Shown here piece by piece: positions 18,231-25,914 of a DNA stretch of 64,000 nucleotides (positions are counted from its first letter, which is position 1; every line of letters begins with the position of its first letter). The position numbers and the translations under genes are program-made. The DNA is taken from assembly GCF_017357105.1 (NCBI RefSeq), contig NZ_CP071596.1, forward strand, positions 1,364,001-1,428,000, in the 5' to 3' direction. The notes below the pieces were generated by a model. That model saw nothing but the letters and a program-made list of their open reading frames with translations, was not told the DNA's origin and did not search any database. The DNA comes from Natronosalvus caseinilyticus (GTDB lineage Archaea; Halobacteriota; Halobacteria; Halobacteriales; Natrialbaceae).

Positions 18231-19376
18231 CTAGTAGTACCCCGGATCGTTTTCTGTACGACGATAGTCGGGGATTCCAGCGTTGCCGTAAGAATCACTC
18301 ACCGTATTGTCGTTCGCTGTCTGACCCTCGGAAGCTGTACCCGTGGCCACACCAGAAGTGGATTGAGTTCCTGACTCGCCAAATCTCGAAGCCACGGTAT
18401 ACCCTGCCGCAGCTTTTGGCCCCCATCGTGCCGCTGCTGAGGCGGCTGCAGGCCCAGCGATTGTCCCTGCTCCAACGACTGCACCGGTTGTCACGGTTGC
18501 TTTGCCCGTCGCGCCGATAACTCTGGTCGTCATCGGTGCAGCGTATTTGAACAGCTTCCAGACGATAATGATCGATAGAAGCGGTAGCGTAACGGCGATG
18601 AGGTAACTCAGAAAGGCGCTGTCTGGGACAAGACTCGAGTCTGCACCGTTACCGAAGAGGAGTTCATAGCCCTTGAACAGGAGCGCAACGGGGATCGGCA
18701 TGATCGCCAGCGGGACGAATTTCATACAGGCCGTCCTCGCGATTTGGGAGACGACAGGCAAGTTGCCAAACGCGAGTGCAATCCCGATCGGCATTGCGTA
18801 GATGAAGATGTAGAGCATGATCTCCCGAAGGAAAAACAACGCCTGAAGAATCCACATCGCTGTTGCACCAATGCCGGTCAAAAAGAGGGCGAGAAGTGGA
18901 TTTGTGATTGTGAGATCAAGCAAATTGACCATTACCGATGTAACTGTGGCCACATCAGGAATGAGGGCAATAGTGAATCCATTGACGAGATAGAGGGCTA
19001 ACACAGCAACCCAGTACCACGTCACAATCAGAAATGCGCCCGTCCAGGCACTTCGTTTCGTTTTCCGAGCATCGAAGGCGCTCCCCATATTGAAAATTCG
19101 GATCGTGTGCCGTCCCTGGACACACATTACGAGCAACAGGAGGGCAACGAGCATGATCTCGCCTATGACGAGAGCACTATGAATGTCTACCCACGGTGTA
19201 TTTGTCGGTTGACCAAATACGAACGCACCATCAGTTTCTGGTGTTGGTGTTCCGAATACCTGTGCTGTAATTGCTCCGTAAGCGTCTGCTAGCCCTTCTT
19301 GGAACCATTCGATGAGTTTGTCGATGGCATCTTCGAACCACTTGATCCCGATCTCGCTAAGGGACCATGCAATCAT
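18231..19376 (-). CDS. VirB6/TrbL-like polytopic membrane protein
   Basis: 381 residues. An amphipathic N-terminus (WFEDAIDKLIEWFQEGLADA) is followed by six or so membrane segments, the clearest being ALVIGEIMLVALLLLVMCVQ, WYWVAVLALYLVNGFTIAL, LLALFLTGIGATAMWILQAL, IMLYIFIYAMPIGIALAFG and YLIAVTLPLLSIIIVWKLF. The last 90 residues are a Gly/Ala/Ser/Thr-rich polar tail. This is the layout of the VirB6/TrbL inner-membrane pore of type IV secretion systems. It overlaps the lipoprotein gene as ATGA. Its stop is next to the tnpB element. Confidence 0.75.
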   Translation of the reverse strand: MIAWSLSEIGIKWFEDAIDKLIEWFQEGLADAYGAITAQVFGTPTPETDGAFVFGQPTNTPWVDIHSALVIGEIMLVALLLLVMCVQGRHTIRIFNMGSAFDARKTKRSAWTGAFLIVTWYWVAVLALYLVNGFTIALIPDVATVTSVMVNLLDLTITNPLLALFLTGIGATAMWILQALFFLREIMLYIFIYAMPIGIALAFGNLPVVSQIARTACMKFVPLAIMPIPVALLFKGYELLFGNGADSSLVPDSAFLSYLIAVTLPLLSIIIVWKLFKYAAPMTTRVIGATGKATVTTGAVVGAGTIAGPAAASAAARWGPKAAAGYTVASRFGESGTQSTSGVATGTASEGQTANDNTVSDSYGNAGIPDYRRTENDPGYY

Positions 19377-20209
19377 GATAGTGCCCTCTCAATCTCGTAT
19401 GCACAGCCCCGAGGTTCAGTATCTTGATACTGTATCGTGTATTCAAGTTTGATATCCTGAGAAGCGTGAACAGAGGATAACTCTACAGTGAAACGACCCT
19501 CGTACCCTGCTAAATTACATTCAGCTCCCCGAGCGGTAGGTGAGAACGGCCGTGTATTGCTGTAGATGACTATTGTCTCACCAGCTGGGATTACGACCTC
19601 GTCTGCATTACCTCCAACTTTACTGTCAGTATCGTAGATACCGCTATCCCCTGTCTCGTCATAACTTTCGTGTGTTGGGAGAGGTACGTCTCCTCGAAAT
19701 CGAAGTGACGTGACTGCAGTCGATGCGGAACCCGTATTTGTGAGATAGAGTATTGCTTTTGCTGCTATATCTAGCTCATCTGCCCCTTCATACATCTCTT
19801 CGGGATACTCTTTACCTAACCGAAGGTCGGTCAACTCGAGATTGGGTTCGAGTTTCAAAGAGATGGTTTCCACGACCTCGTCTGCAGCGAGGCCGATCAC
19901 GTCATATGTACCTGGAGTATACTCTGTCCCGATCTCGACGGCAAGTCGAGAAACACCAGCTTCGACCGTTCGAGTCACGAAGAGTTCTCCTGCGGGCTCG
20001 ACGATGTTCACCTGATCGATTACGCCCGCTTGGAATCGAAGAATTAGCTGCGTCCCCTCAACTTTCGAGGTAAACTCGAGGGAGTCGTTCGACCCAGCCG
20101 CTGATTCGTCACTGTCTGAGGCGGTACAGCCAGCCAACCCTACTGATGTGGCGATGGTCAATACCCTGAGGACGGTTCGTCTACAGTATGTCTGTTGGTT
20201 GATTTTCAT
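19373..20209 (-). CDS. secreted lipoprotein of the conjugation-like operon
   Basis: 278 residues. The N-terminus has basic residues (YCRRTVLRV), a short hydrophobic stretch and the lipobox VGLAGCTASDSDES, so it is lipid-anchored outside the cell; the double Arg makes Tat export possible. The mature region is beta-rich and acidic, with no domain I recognise. Because it is translationally coupled on both sides (ATGA overlaps) within the secretion-like operon, it may be a surface or cell-contact component. Confidence 0.75.
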   Translation of the reverse strand: MKINQQTYCRRTVLRVLTIATSVGLAGCTASDSDESAAGSNDSLEFTSKVEGTQLILRFQAGVIDQVNIVEPAGELFVTRTVEAGVSRLAVEIGTEYTPGTYDVIGLAADEVVETISLKLEPNLELTDLRLGKEYPEEMYEGADELDIAAKAILYLTNTGSASTAVTSLRFRGDVPLPTHESYDETGDSGIYDTDSKVGGNADEVVIPAGETIVIYSNTRPFSPTARGAECNLAGYEGRFTVELSSVHASQDIKLEYTIQYQDTEPRGCAYEIERALS

Positions 20210-21993
20210 GGCAGCTCGTCATTGAATTTCAAGAAAGTGCCAATCCGCTTGGCGGCATAGAGGGCGACTGCAAACGGGAGGGCAAAGCGTACGAGATCGA
20301 CCAGCAGCGTAAACCAGCCAGTGGGCGACGTCAGTGGGTGCCAGGTTGCCGTAGCGGTATCCCCGAGATAGGCTGGCTGATGTGAGCGCCACGATCCTGG
20401 GTGGTACTCCGCCGTGTAGATTCCCGGCTGGCTCACTGTTATCTCGACGGCTCCGGTCGCGTCCGTTCGGACACGGCGATCACCAACGGTAATGTACCCT
20501 GATCGAGCGTCCTGACCGATCAACGAGAACCGCGGATCGTCGAGGGTATCGAGCATAATCGGCTCTCCGGTTGCCGTATCGCGGAGCTCGATTCGAAGCG
20601 TACTCGCTGTGTCACTCGAGTTGACGACCTCGATCGAGAGCTCACTCTCACGGATCTCACGTTGTGTACCGTTATCGGGTTCGACAATCTCTGCAGTGAC
20701 ACCGCGAACGATTCCCTCAACGGTGATCGAATCCGGGTCGATCTCATCGTATCGAAGTGCGACTCCCGATGAACGCGTATAGGGACCTGAAACGACGTCA
20801 ACCTCGACGTTGTCGTGCATCGACGACGCTGGAGATTCAGTTTCGTTCCCCCAGACCTCGAGTAGTTTCGGACCGTCACGAATTGGTTCTACGCGTGGCC
20901 CAATATCGGATGGGAACGCGTGGACGTACACGGGGCGCGGTGTTTCGTTGAGTGATCGTGTACCGTCTCGAGTCGACTCGATGAGTTGATCCCAGTCTGT
21001 ATCGCGAGCCGTATAGTATCGCCATACACCACGGACGCTGACGTCGCCGTCTTCAGAGAGTGTGTACCCGTTCCAGGGCTGACGTTGGTAGATGGCAACG
21101 CCATCCTCGTCATCGGGATACGATGCATAGTAGATCACCGCTTGCGGATCGTAGACGTCAACCTCGAGTTCCTGACTGACGGTAACGTTATCGGAGACGA
21201 CTCGGGTTTCGACCTCGCTCTGGTTGCCAACCCGTGCCTCTACTTCGAGGCGCGTGTAGATGTCGGCCTCGAGTGTTAGCGTCCCCTGCCCAGAGTGCTC
21301 GAAGTCGTATTCGAATACCGGGTTGTGCGTCCCCTCGGCCGTCTCGACGACGGTCTCGTCGACTCGTAATCTGACTTCGTTGATACCGTGGTCTTGGATC
21401 GACCACGAAACGATTTCGGTATCCCGTAGTTGGGCTCCATCAAGTCGAATCCGATAATCGACGAACCCTCTCACTGTTCCCTCTGGGGCGACGTAGTGAA
21501 CGGATTGCTCTGGATCGATATGCATCCGTGTCGATGGATGGATCCCAAACACCGTCGCGTGCGCATCGGCGATGCCAACTGAATCCGTGAGTGTAGCGTG
21601 TTCCGGATACCTCGAGGTGTCACTTCCACCTGCCTCGAGGCGGTCGTAGTCCTGGTCCGTCCAACGTGTGGCTGTATCTGGAGGGTGGGTAAACGAAATG
21701 TCTGTACAGGTGGCGAGTTCTTCTATCGCTGATGGCTCTTTGCCGTACTGAGCTTCGTACTCAGCAGGGGTTAGACACTCATCGAGGTCGTTCGACCAGA
21801 GCGTTGCTGTTTCGTTAGCATCGAGGTCATCCTCGTCGGCAGGCACTGGGGAACTCTGGCCGGCCACACTACTGGCGATGACCGCGACGGTTACGACTCC
21901 CAGCAGCACGAACGTCGATCGAACGCGACGATTCCAGAGAGGGCGATTTCGTCGCCGCTGGCTCAGAATTACCACGGGACGAAATCCACACAC
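20206..21993 (-). CDS. large surface protein with two membrane anchors
   Basis: 595 residues. A signal anchor lies at about 26-47 (STFVLLGVVTVAVIASSVAG) and a C-terminal membrane segment at about 562-585 (LLVDLVRFALPFAVALYAAK). Between them is a long acidic extracellular beta-rich region with Ig-like motifs (ATGAVEITVSQPGIYTAEYH). The topology places about 500 residues outside the cell. It overlaps the upstream pilin-like gene by 25 nt and the lipoprotein gene by ATGA. No named family is recognised; a role in mating contact is inferred from position. Confidence 0.7.
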   Translation of the reverse strand: MCGFRPVVILSQRRRNRPLWNRRVRSTFVLLGVVTVAVIASSVAGQSSPVPADEDDLDANETATLWSNDLDECLTPAEYEAQYGKEPSAIEELATCTDISFTHPPDTATRWTDQDYDRLEAGGSDTSRYPEHATLTDSVGIADAHATVFGIHPSTRMHIDPEQSVHYVAPEGTVRGFVDYRIRLDGAQLRDTEIVSWSIQDHGINEVRLRVDETVVETAEGTHNPVFEYDFEHSGQGTLTLEADIYTRLEVEARVGNQSEVETRVVSDNVTVSQELEVDVYDPQAVIYYASYPDDEDGVAIYQRQPWNGYTLSEDGDVSVRGVWRYYTARDTDWDQLIESTRDGTRSLNETPRPVYVHAFPSDIGPRVEPIRDGPKLLEVWGNETESPASSMHDNVEVDVVSGPYTRSSGVALRYDEIDPDSITVEGIVRGVTAEIVEPDNGTQREIRESELSIEVVNSSDTASTLRIELRDTATGEPIMLDTLDDPRFSLIGQDARSGYITVGDRRVRTDATGAVEITVSQPGIYTAEYHPGSWRSHQPAYLGDTATATWHPLTSPTGWFTLLVDLVRFALPFAVALYAAKRIGTFLKFNDELP

Positions 21994-22382
21994 TCAGCGA
22001 GCGGCAATCCCATCGTCGACCCAGCGACGGTGTACAGTGGACCCAGTATTACCAGGATGAGCGCGGACTTGAGCGCCGTTCGTTTGTGCTGTTTGAGGTC
22101 CTTCTTTTGCTCGAAGTTCATCGTGAACATCTCGACGAGTGAATCTGCCTGCCAGACGACGACGAGTCCCATGAGTCCGAGGGCAGTCGTAATCTGGAAG
22201 AAGCCAGAAACCATCCCGGGAAGGCCTTCAGCATCACAGACAACGCTATCTTGTGCAAGGACTGGATCAACGGCGACTACAGTCAACAACACGACGATTC
22301 CAGCGCTTGTACGCATGAATCGCCTGAGTCGACTCGATGTCGGGTCAGATGAGGCTTCGACAGCGGTGTTACTCAAACACAT
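21969..22382 (-). CDS. VirB2-like pilin candidate
   Basis: 137 residues from the ATG at 22382, or 115 from the ATG at 22316. After the second start comes a signal peptide (IVVLLTVVAVDPVLAQ) and then two membrane segments (ITTALGLMGLVVVW and LILVILGPLYTVAG) joined by a basic loop (FEQKKDLKQHKRTALK). A cleaved signal plus two helices is the layout of VirB2/TrbC pilins. It is the first gene of the secretion-like operon, where pilin genes often sit. Sequence similarity to known VirB2 is weak, so this is a structural guess. Confidence 0.6.
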   Translation of the reverse strand: MCLSNTAVEASSDPTSSRLRRFMRTSAGIVVLLTVVAVDPVLAQDSVVCDAEGLPGMVSGFFQITTALGLMGLVVVWQADSLVEMFTMNFEQKKDLKQHKRTALKSALILVILGPLYTVAGSTMGLPLAECVDFVPW

Positions 22383-22644
22383 CTAGGCGTGCCTCTCAAT
22401 CAGTATCTGAGGGTAGGTAACGTACGTATACGAAACGTCAGTCATTGTGTCGTCACACTCAGTCTCGCGTGATTGACTAAGTATTTTTCTGATAAAATCT
22501 GTTGGATTAAACTCTCATTTTCGAGTGAGAGTCTTTCGCGCTATCAACTGGTCGTCAGCAGAAAAACGGGTTGAACGAGCACTCGAGCGTCGATTCTGCA
22601 AATCAACACAACATAACTTCCGCGGCATAATGCCCTACTCGGAT
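22383..22644. promoter_or_regulatory. upstream region of the secretion-like operon
   Basis: No gene is seen. The minus strand carries an AT-rich stretch (AGAAAAATACTTAGTCAA near 22480) that could hold the TATA box for the operon starting at 22382. The other flank is the stop of the effector-like gene. Confidence 0.3.
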
Positions 22645-23100
22645 CTAGCCGTGAGTAGAGGACTGGTATGTCGGGAGAACATCTTCTAGGAGCTCGTCGA
22701 TAATTTCCCAGAGGATTAGGGATGGGGTCTGGTGCTTGAACGTAATCCCCCATCTGTCTTCACTCGTCCCTGTTTTGTACTGGAAATGTGCTCGGCCGAG
22801 ATTAGGGTGATCCTCATCTTGGTGCCAACCAGCGTGGAATCCTGTATTTGGATCGGTGTAGTTCACTCGAAACCAATCATGAGGTTTCTGTCGATACCAA
22901 GCAATAATCAGCTTCGGCGATTCTGGTCCTGTCTGTGGATCAAGGCGCGTTGGATCGAACGTTGCCTGTAGCTGCTTTGCCTGAACGTCGTCAGGAACAT
23001 ACTCAACTGTCGTGATATGGGGGATGCGCTCAAGGACGTCACGCTTGAGTTGTGCATACAGATTCGCGTTTGGATCGCCTCCCGGATGTTGAATGGACAT
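22645..23100 (-). CDS. effector-like protein of a winged-helix/effector pair (copy 1)
   Basis: 151 residues. It carries the pattern W-Y...F-x-V-x-Y...W-H-x(3)-HPN-x(2)-R-x-HF (LIIAWYRQKPHDWFRV, then GWHQDEDHPNLGRAHFQY). The 143-residue protein at 60975-61406 has the same pattern, and both follow a winged-helix gene. This recalls TumE/DUF6516-type proteins of toxin-antitoxin systems, but I cannot confirm that assignment. It starts 3 bp after the winged-helix stop, so the two are co-translated. Confidence 0.6.
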   Translation of the reverse strand: MSIQHPGGDPNANLYAQLKRDVLERIPHITTVEYVPDDVQAKQLQATFDPTRLDPQTGPESPKLIIAWYRQKPHDWFRVNYTDPNTGFHAGWHQDEDHPNLGRAHFQYKTGTSEDRWGITFKHQTPSLILWEIIDELLEDVLPTYQSSTHG

Positions 23101-23103
23101 CCG

Positions 23104-23646
23104 TCAACTCCTGGCATCAGCATGTTCTGCGTTCGGAGCCAGGAAATCCCATTCGCGGATTGCGAATCCAACGATCTGGATACGTCGTTGGAGATGTGTC
23201 CACTCGCGTGCAATATCGCGTCGACGACCCTCTTCATCAGGATCAAGACTCTCATCAGCGAGGGTTGCTCGAAGCTGGTTCGGTGACTCAACTTCGAACT
23301 CCTCCTCCCAGTCGCGAATCTGTTCTTTCATTTCGGCGAGTCGATCGGTTAACTCCTCAACTGTTCGACCACCATCACGAAGTCGCATTGCTTCCTGCAT
23401 CGCTTGCTGGCGGTAGTCCGGATAGTACGTCGTGTGCGTCCCGCTATCATCTTGACGAAGGACACCGTCGTTGACGAGTCTCCTCAGGACACGCTTGGTC
23501 GGTTCGTGTGACCACTCTGCCTCTGAAGCAATCCAATTTACTGTTTTTGGTTCTGACAGCTGGCGAGTAACCATCTGTACGCGGTCTTCTCCGGTCGTCT
23601 GGCGATCTCTGAGCCCGGTAGCACCATCCGGCGTTTCCTCGGTCAT
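23104..23646 (-). CDS. winged-helix protein of the pair (copy 1)
   Basis: 180 residues. A winged helix at about 25-75 (VNWIASEAEWSHEPTKRVLR) is followed by a helical segment (TVEELTDRLAEMKEQIRDWE) and a C-terminal RREIAREWTHLQRRIQ-like helix. The same order is seen in the protein at 60460-60972. It is first in a two-gene unit with the effector-like gene and, if this is a toxin-antitoxin pair, would be the DNA-binding antitoxin and autoregulator. Confidence 0.65.
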   Translation of the reverse strand: MTEETPDGATGLRDRQTTGEDRVQMVTRQLSEPKTVNWIASEAEWSHEPTKRVLRRLVNDGVLRQDDSGTHTTYYPDYRQQAMQEAMRLRDGGRTVEELTDRLAEMKEQIRDWEEEFEVESPNQLRATLADESLDPDEEGRRRDIAREWTHLQRRIQIVGFAIREWDFLAPNAEHADARS

Positions 23647-23730
23647 GTTTCACACTTCGGCTGCTTTCTTAATATAGATTGAGGCTATTCGAGCTATATC
23701 GACAAACCAGCAGTGGTGTTGGACTGTAGA

Positions 23731-23877
23731 CTACTCGAGCTCGAAGACAGCAACTTCGGTTGTTCTACAATACGGACACACGCTTTTCGCCGACTTGAGC
23801 GTCGTTCCACAGTCCCGACACTCGTAGATGATCGAAGATTGGTGCTCTCGTCCGAGCAACCAGTGGAGAACGATCAC
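23731..23877 (-). CDS. small zinc-ribbon protein
   Basis: 48 residues from a GTG at 23877 whose bases overlap the SWIM-gene stop as GTGA. Two Cys pairs (YECRDCG and CPYCR) form a rubredoxin-like zinc ribbon. A longer frame from an ATG at 23916 would overlap the SWIM gene further. Coupling to the SWIM gene suggests a shared role. Such mini zinc-ribbon proteins are frequent in haloarchaea, mostly uncharacterised. Confidence 0.6.
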   Translation of the reverse strand: MIVLHWLLGREHQSSIIYECRDCGTTLKSAKSVCPYCRTTEVAVFELE

Positions 23878-24311
23878 TCCGTCTCCTCCAGTGACTTTCG
23901 ACCAGTTCGAACACACTCCCAGCAGGGTAGTGAGCTGAGCTCAGCACAGACACACTCTGTTGACTCGTCGTTTTCGCTCTCGTGTGCTTGCTCTGGCTCC
24001 TGGCTTTCGGCGGGGATACCACCATCAGCAACGAGCTGTTTGTCTGTTACTGCCAGGATGAGCGGTCGTCGGATCGCGATCGACACTCGGTGTTTACACG
24101 CACCTTCGTAGTGCTCATCTGCCGGGCACTCACAGTGTGTTGGAACCCCGTTTTCGATCGTCACGATGTATTCGTGATCAGCTGGGGTTTCGTGACTAGC
24201 ATTCCTGACGAGGACGCCTTCCAGGATGAGTGTGTATTCAAACGCCTCGTATTGGGCGCGTTTGGCCGTTCGTCGAGTAAACTCGAGTTGCGTGAGTGGA
24301 TGTTTCTCCAT
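23874..24311 (-). CDS. SWIM zinc-finger protein
   Basis: 145 residues from the ATG at 24311 (MEKHPLTQLEFTRRTAKRAQ). I prefer this to the ATG at 24401 because a leader hairpin shared with other genes lies between. The SWIM motif is C-x-C-x(n)-C-x-H: HCECPADEHYEGACKHR at about residues 70-87. An acidic Glu-rich linker and further Cys residues (ECVCAEL, PCWECVR) follow. SWIM domains bind DNA or protein. The start of the frame and the zinc pattern fit the haloarchaeal plasmid-type SWIM family. Confidence 0.75.
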   Translation of the reverse strand: MEKHPLTQLEFTRRTAKRAQYEAFEYTLILEGVLVRNASHETPADHEYIVTIENGVPTHCECPADEHYEGACKHRVSIAIRRPLILAVTDKQLVADGGIPAESQEPEQAHESENDESTECVCAELSSLPCWECVRTGRKSLEETE

Positions 24312-24338
24312 TCGGTTTTCACGCAGGACACAGTTTGA

Positions 24339-24360
24339 TGCCCTGCACCCCTGTGGGGCA
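24339..24360 (-). promoter_or_regulatory. leader hairpin upstream of the SWIM gene
   Basis: On the gene strand the bases read TGCCCCACAGGGGTGCAGGG followed by CA, a GC-rich imperfect hairpin ending 27 nt before the ATG at 24311. Related hairpins precede the TFB gene and ardC at nearly the same distance. Confidence 0.55.
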
Positions 24361-24514
24361 CACAAAAACAGCAACTCGAGGGAGCTCATCGTGTTAACCA
24401 ACGGAACCCGGTTATATCCATCCTTGTTGGTTAATATTGCTGACCTGCTGTACCAGTTGCCTCCTCTACATGCGGAACACCTAAGTCATTATCGCAGTAA
24501 TCATTATCTGGAGT

Positions 24515-25906
24515 ATGACCTTCTACGATCGCGGCAGTGAACTCGAAGCCCTCGAGGCTGCAGCCGTATCACCGGATTACGAGTTCTACGTGGTGTATGG
24601 ACGGCGTCGCGTCGGGAAGACCGAATTACTCAAAACGTTTTGTACCGACCACCCGCATATCTACTTCCTCGCTGCTCAGGAGTCAGAACAGCGCCAGCGT
24701 GAGAAGTTCATCGAACAAGTTGCCGAGTACTTCAACGATCGCATCCCGCGAATCGATGGATGGGACGATGCGTTTGAGTATCTCGGAGAGGCGATCGCTG
24801 ACGAACAGGTAGTGATCGTTATCGATGAATTTCCGTACCTGATCGAAGAGAACGATTCTCTCCCGTCGTATGTGCAGTCGTTCGTCGACGAACAACTCCA
24901 AGATACAGATTCGATGCTCGTTCTCTGTGGCTCGAGCGTGAGCACGATGGAGTCAGAAGTGCTCGGCCACAAGAGCCCCCTGTACGGTCGCCGTACGGGT
25001 CAGATTGATCTACAGCCGTTCTCGTTCAAACAAGCTCAGGAGGCGATTACATACGATTTCGAGGAGGCAATTCAATCGTACGCAGTTACCGGTGGGACGC
25101 CAATGTATCTCACTCGCTTCGACTACGAACGCCCACTCGCCGAAAATATTCGAACACACATCCTGTCGCCAACGGGAATTCTCTACAACGAACCGGAGTT
25201 TCTCCTGCGTACTGAACTGCGAAATCCTTCGCGGTACATGAGTATCCTCGAATCGGTTGCGCTGGGTCACACGACACCAAACGAAATTTCGGGAGCGACC
25301 GGTATTGACGTTGGACCACTGTCGAAGTATCTGCAGACACTCCGCCGACTTCGTCTCATCGATCGGGAGGTGCCCATCACCGAATCTAGAAAGAAGTCGA
25401 AGCGATCGCGCTATCACATTGCTGATGAATTTCTGCGCTTCTGGTTTCGATATGTCGAGCCGAACCGCTCGAGTATCGAGGAAGCACCTGATGTCGTCTT
25501 CGAAGGTACTATCCAGCCAGATCTACCAACCCACGTCGCACCGACGTTTAAAGATATCTGTCAGGAAGCCATCTGGGAGGCGATTCGTAGTGGTGAACTC
25601 GAGCCTTACTCCAAGGTTGGCCGCTGGTGGTATGGCGAACACGAAATCGATATCGTAGGACTGGCACCGAAGGACGATCGGATTCTGTTCGCTGAGTGTA
25701 AGTGGACGAACGAACCGGTCGGGTATTCGCTCATTGATGACCTCCGGACGAAAGCTGAAAATATCAGATGGGGGCCAGGAACCCGCGACGAACAGTTTAT
25801 GCTCTTCTCGAAATCTGGGTTTGTCGACGGACTCGAGAAGGAGGTAGAGGACAATGAGAGGTGGTCGTTCTTCGACCTAACTGACCTCAAGACAGCGATT
25901 TCCTAA
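24515..25906 (+). CDS. archaeal ATPase, COG1672 type
   Basis: 463 residues. Walker A is VYGRRRVGKTELLKTF at about 30-45 and Walker B is VIVIDEFPYLIEE near 105. A sensor-like arginine region (LYGRRTGQIDLQPFSF) and a DUF234-like C-terminal part with a nuclease-like strand (EHEIDIVGL, then ILFAECKWTN, which fits a D...ExK motif) follow. COG1672 ATPases are abundant in archaeal mobile regions; their roles are unclear, and some associate with defence. It is divergent from the SWIM gene and stops just before the second tnpB element. Confidence 0.85.
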   Translation: MTFYDRGSELEALEAAAVSPDYEFYVVYGRRRVGKTELLKTFCTDHPHIYFLAAQESEQRQREKFIEQVAEYFNDRIPRIDGWDDAFEYLGEAIADEQVVIVIDEFPYLIEENDSLPSYVQSFVDEQLQDTDSMLVLCGSSVSTMESEVLGHKSPLYGRRTGQIDLQPFSFKQAQEAITYDFEEAIQSYAVTGGTPMYLTRFDYERPLAENIRTHILSPTGILYNEPEFLLRTELRNPSRYMSILESVALGHTTPNEISGATGIDVGPLSKYLQTLRRLRLIDREVPITESRKKSKRSRYHIADEFLRFWFRYVEPNRSSIEEAPDVVFEGTIQPDLPTHVAPTFKDICQEAIWEAIRSGELEPYSKVGRWWYGEHEIDIVGLAPKDDRILFAECKWTNEPVGYSLIDDLRTKAENIRWGPGTRDEQFMLFSKSGFVDGLEKEVEDNERWSFFDLTDLKTAIS

Positions 25907-25914
25907 CCATCCCA

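Noticed and set aside
16669-18231. Long minus-strand open frame of 520 codons opposite tnpB
   Set aside because: It lies antisense to an intact TnpB with complete RuvC and zinc motifs; its sequence is Arg/Val/Ser-rich and matches nothing. It is a by-product of high GC.
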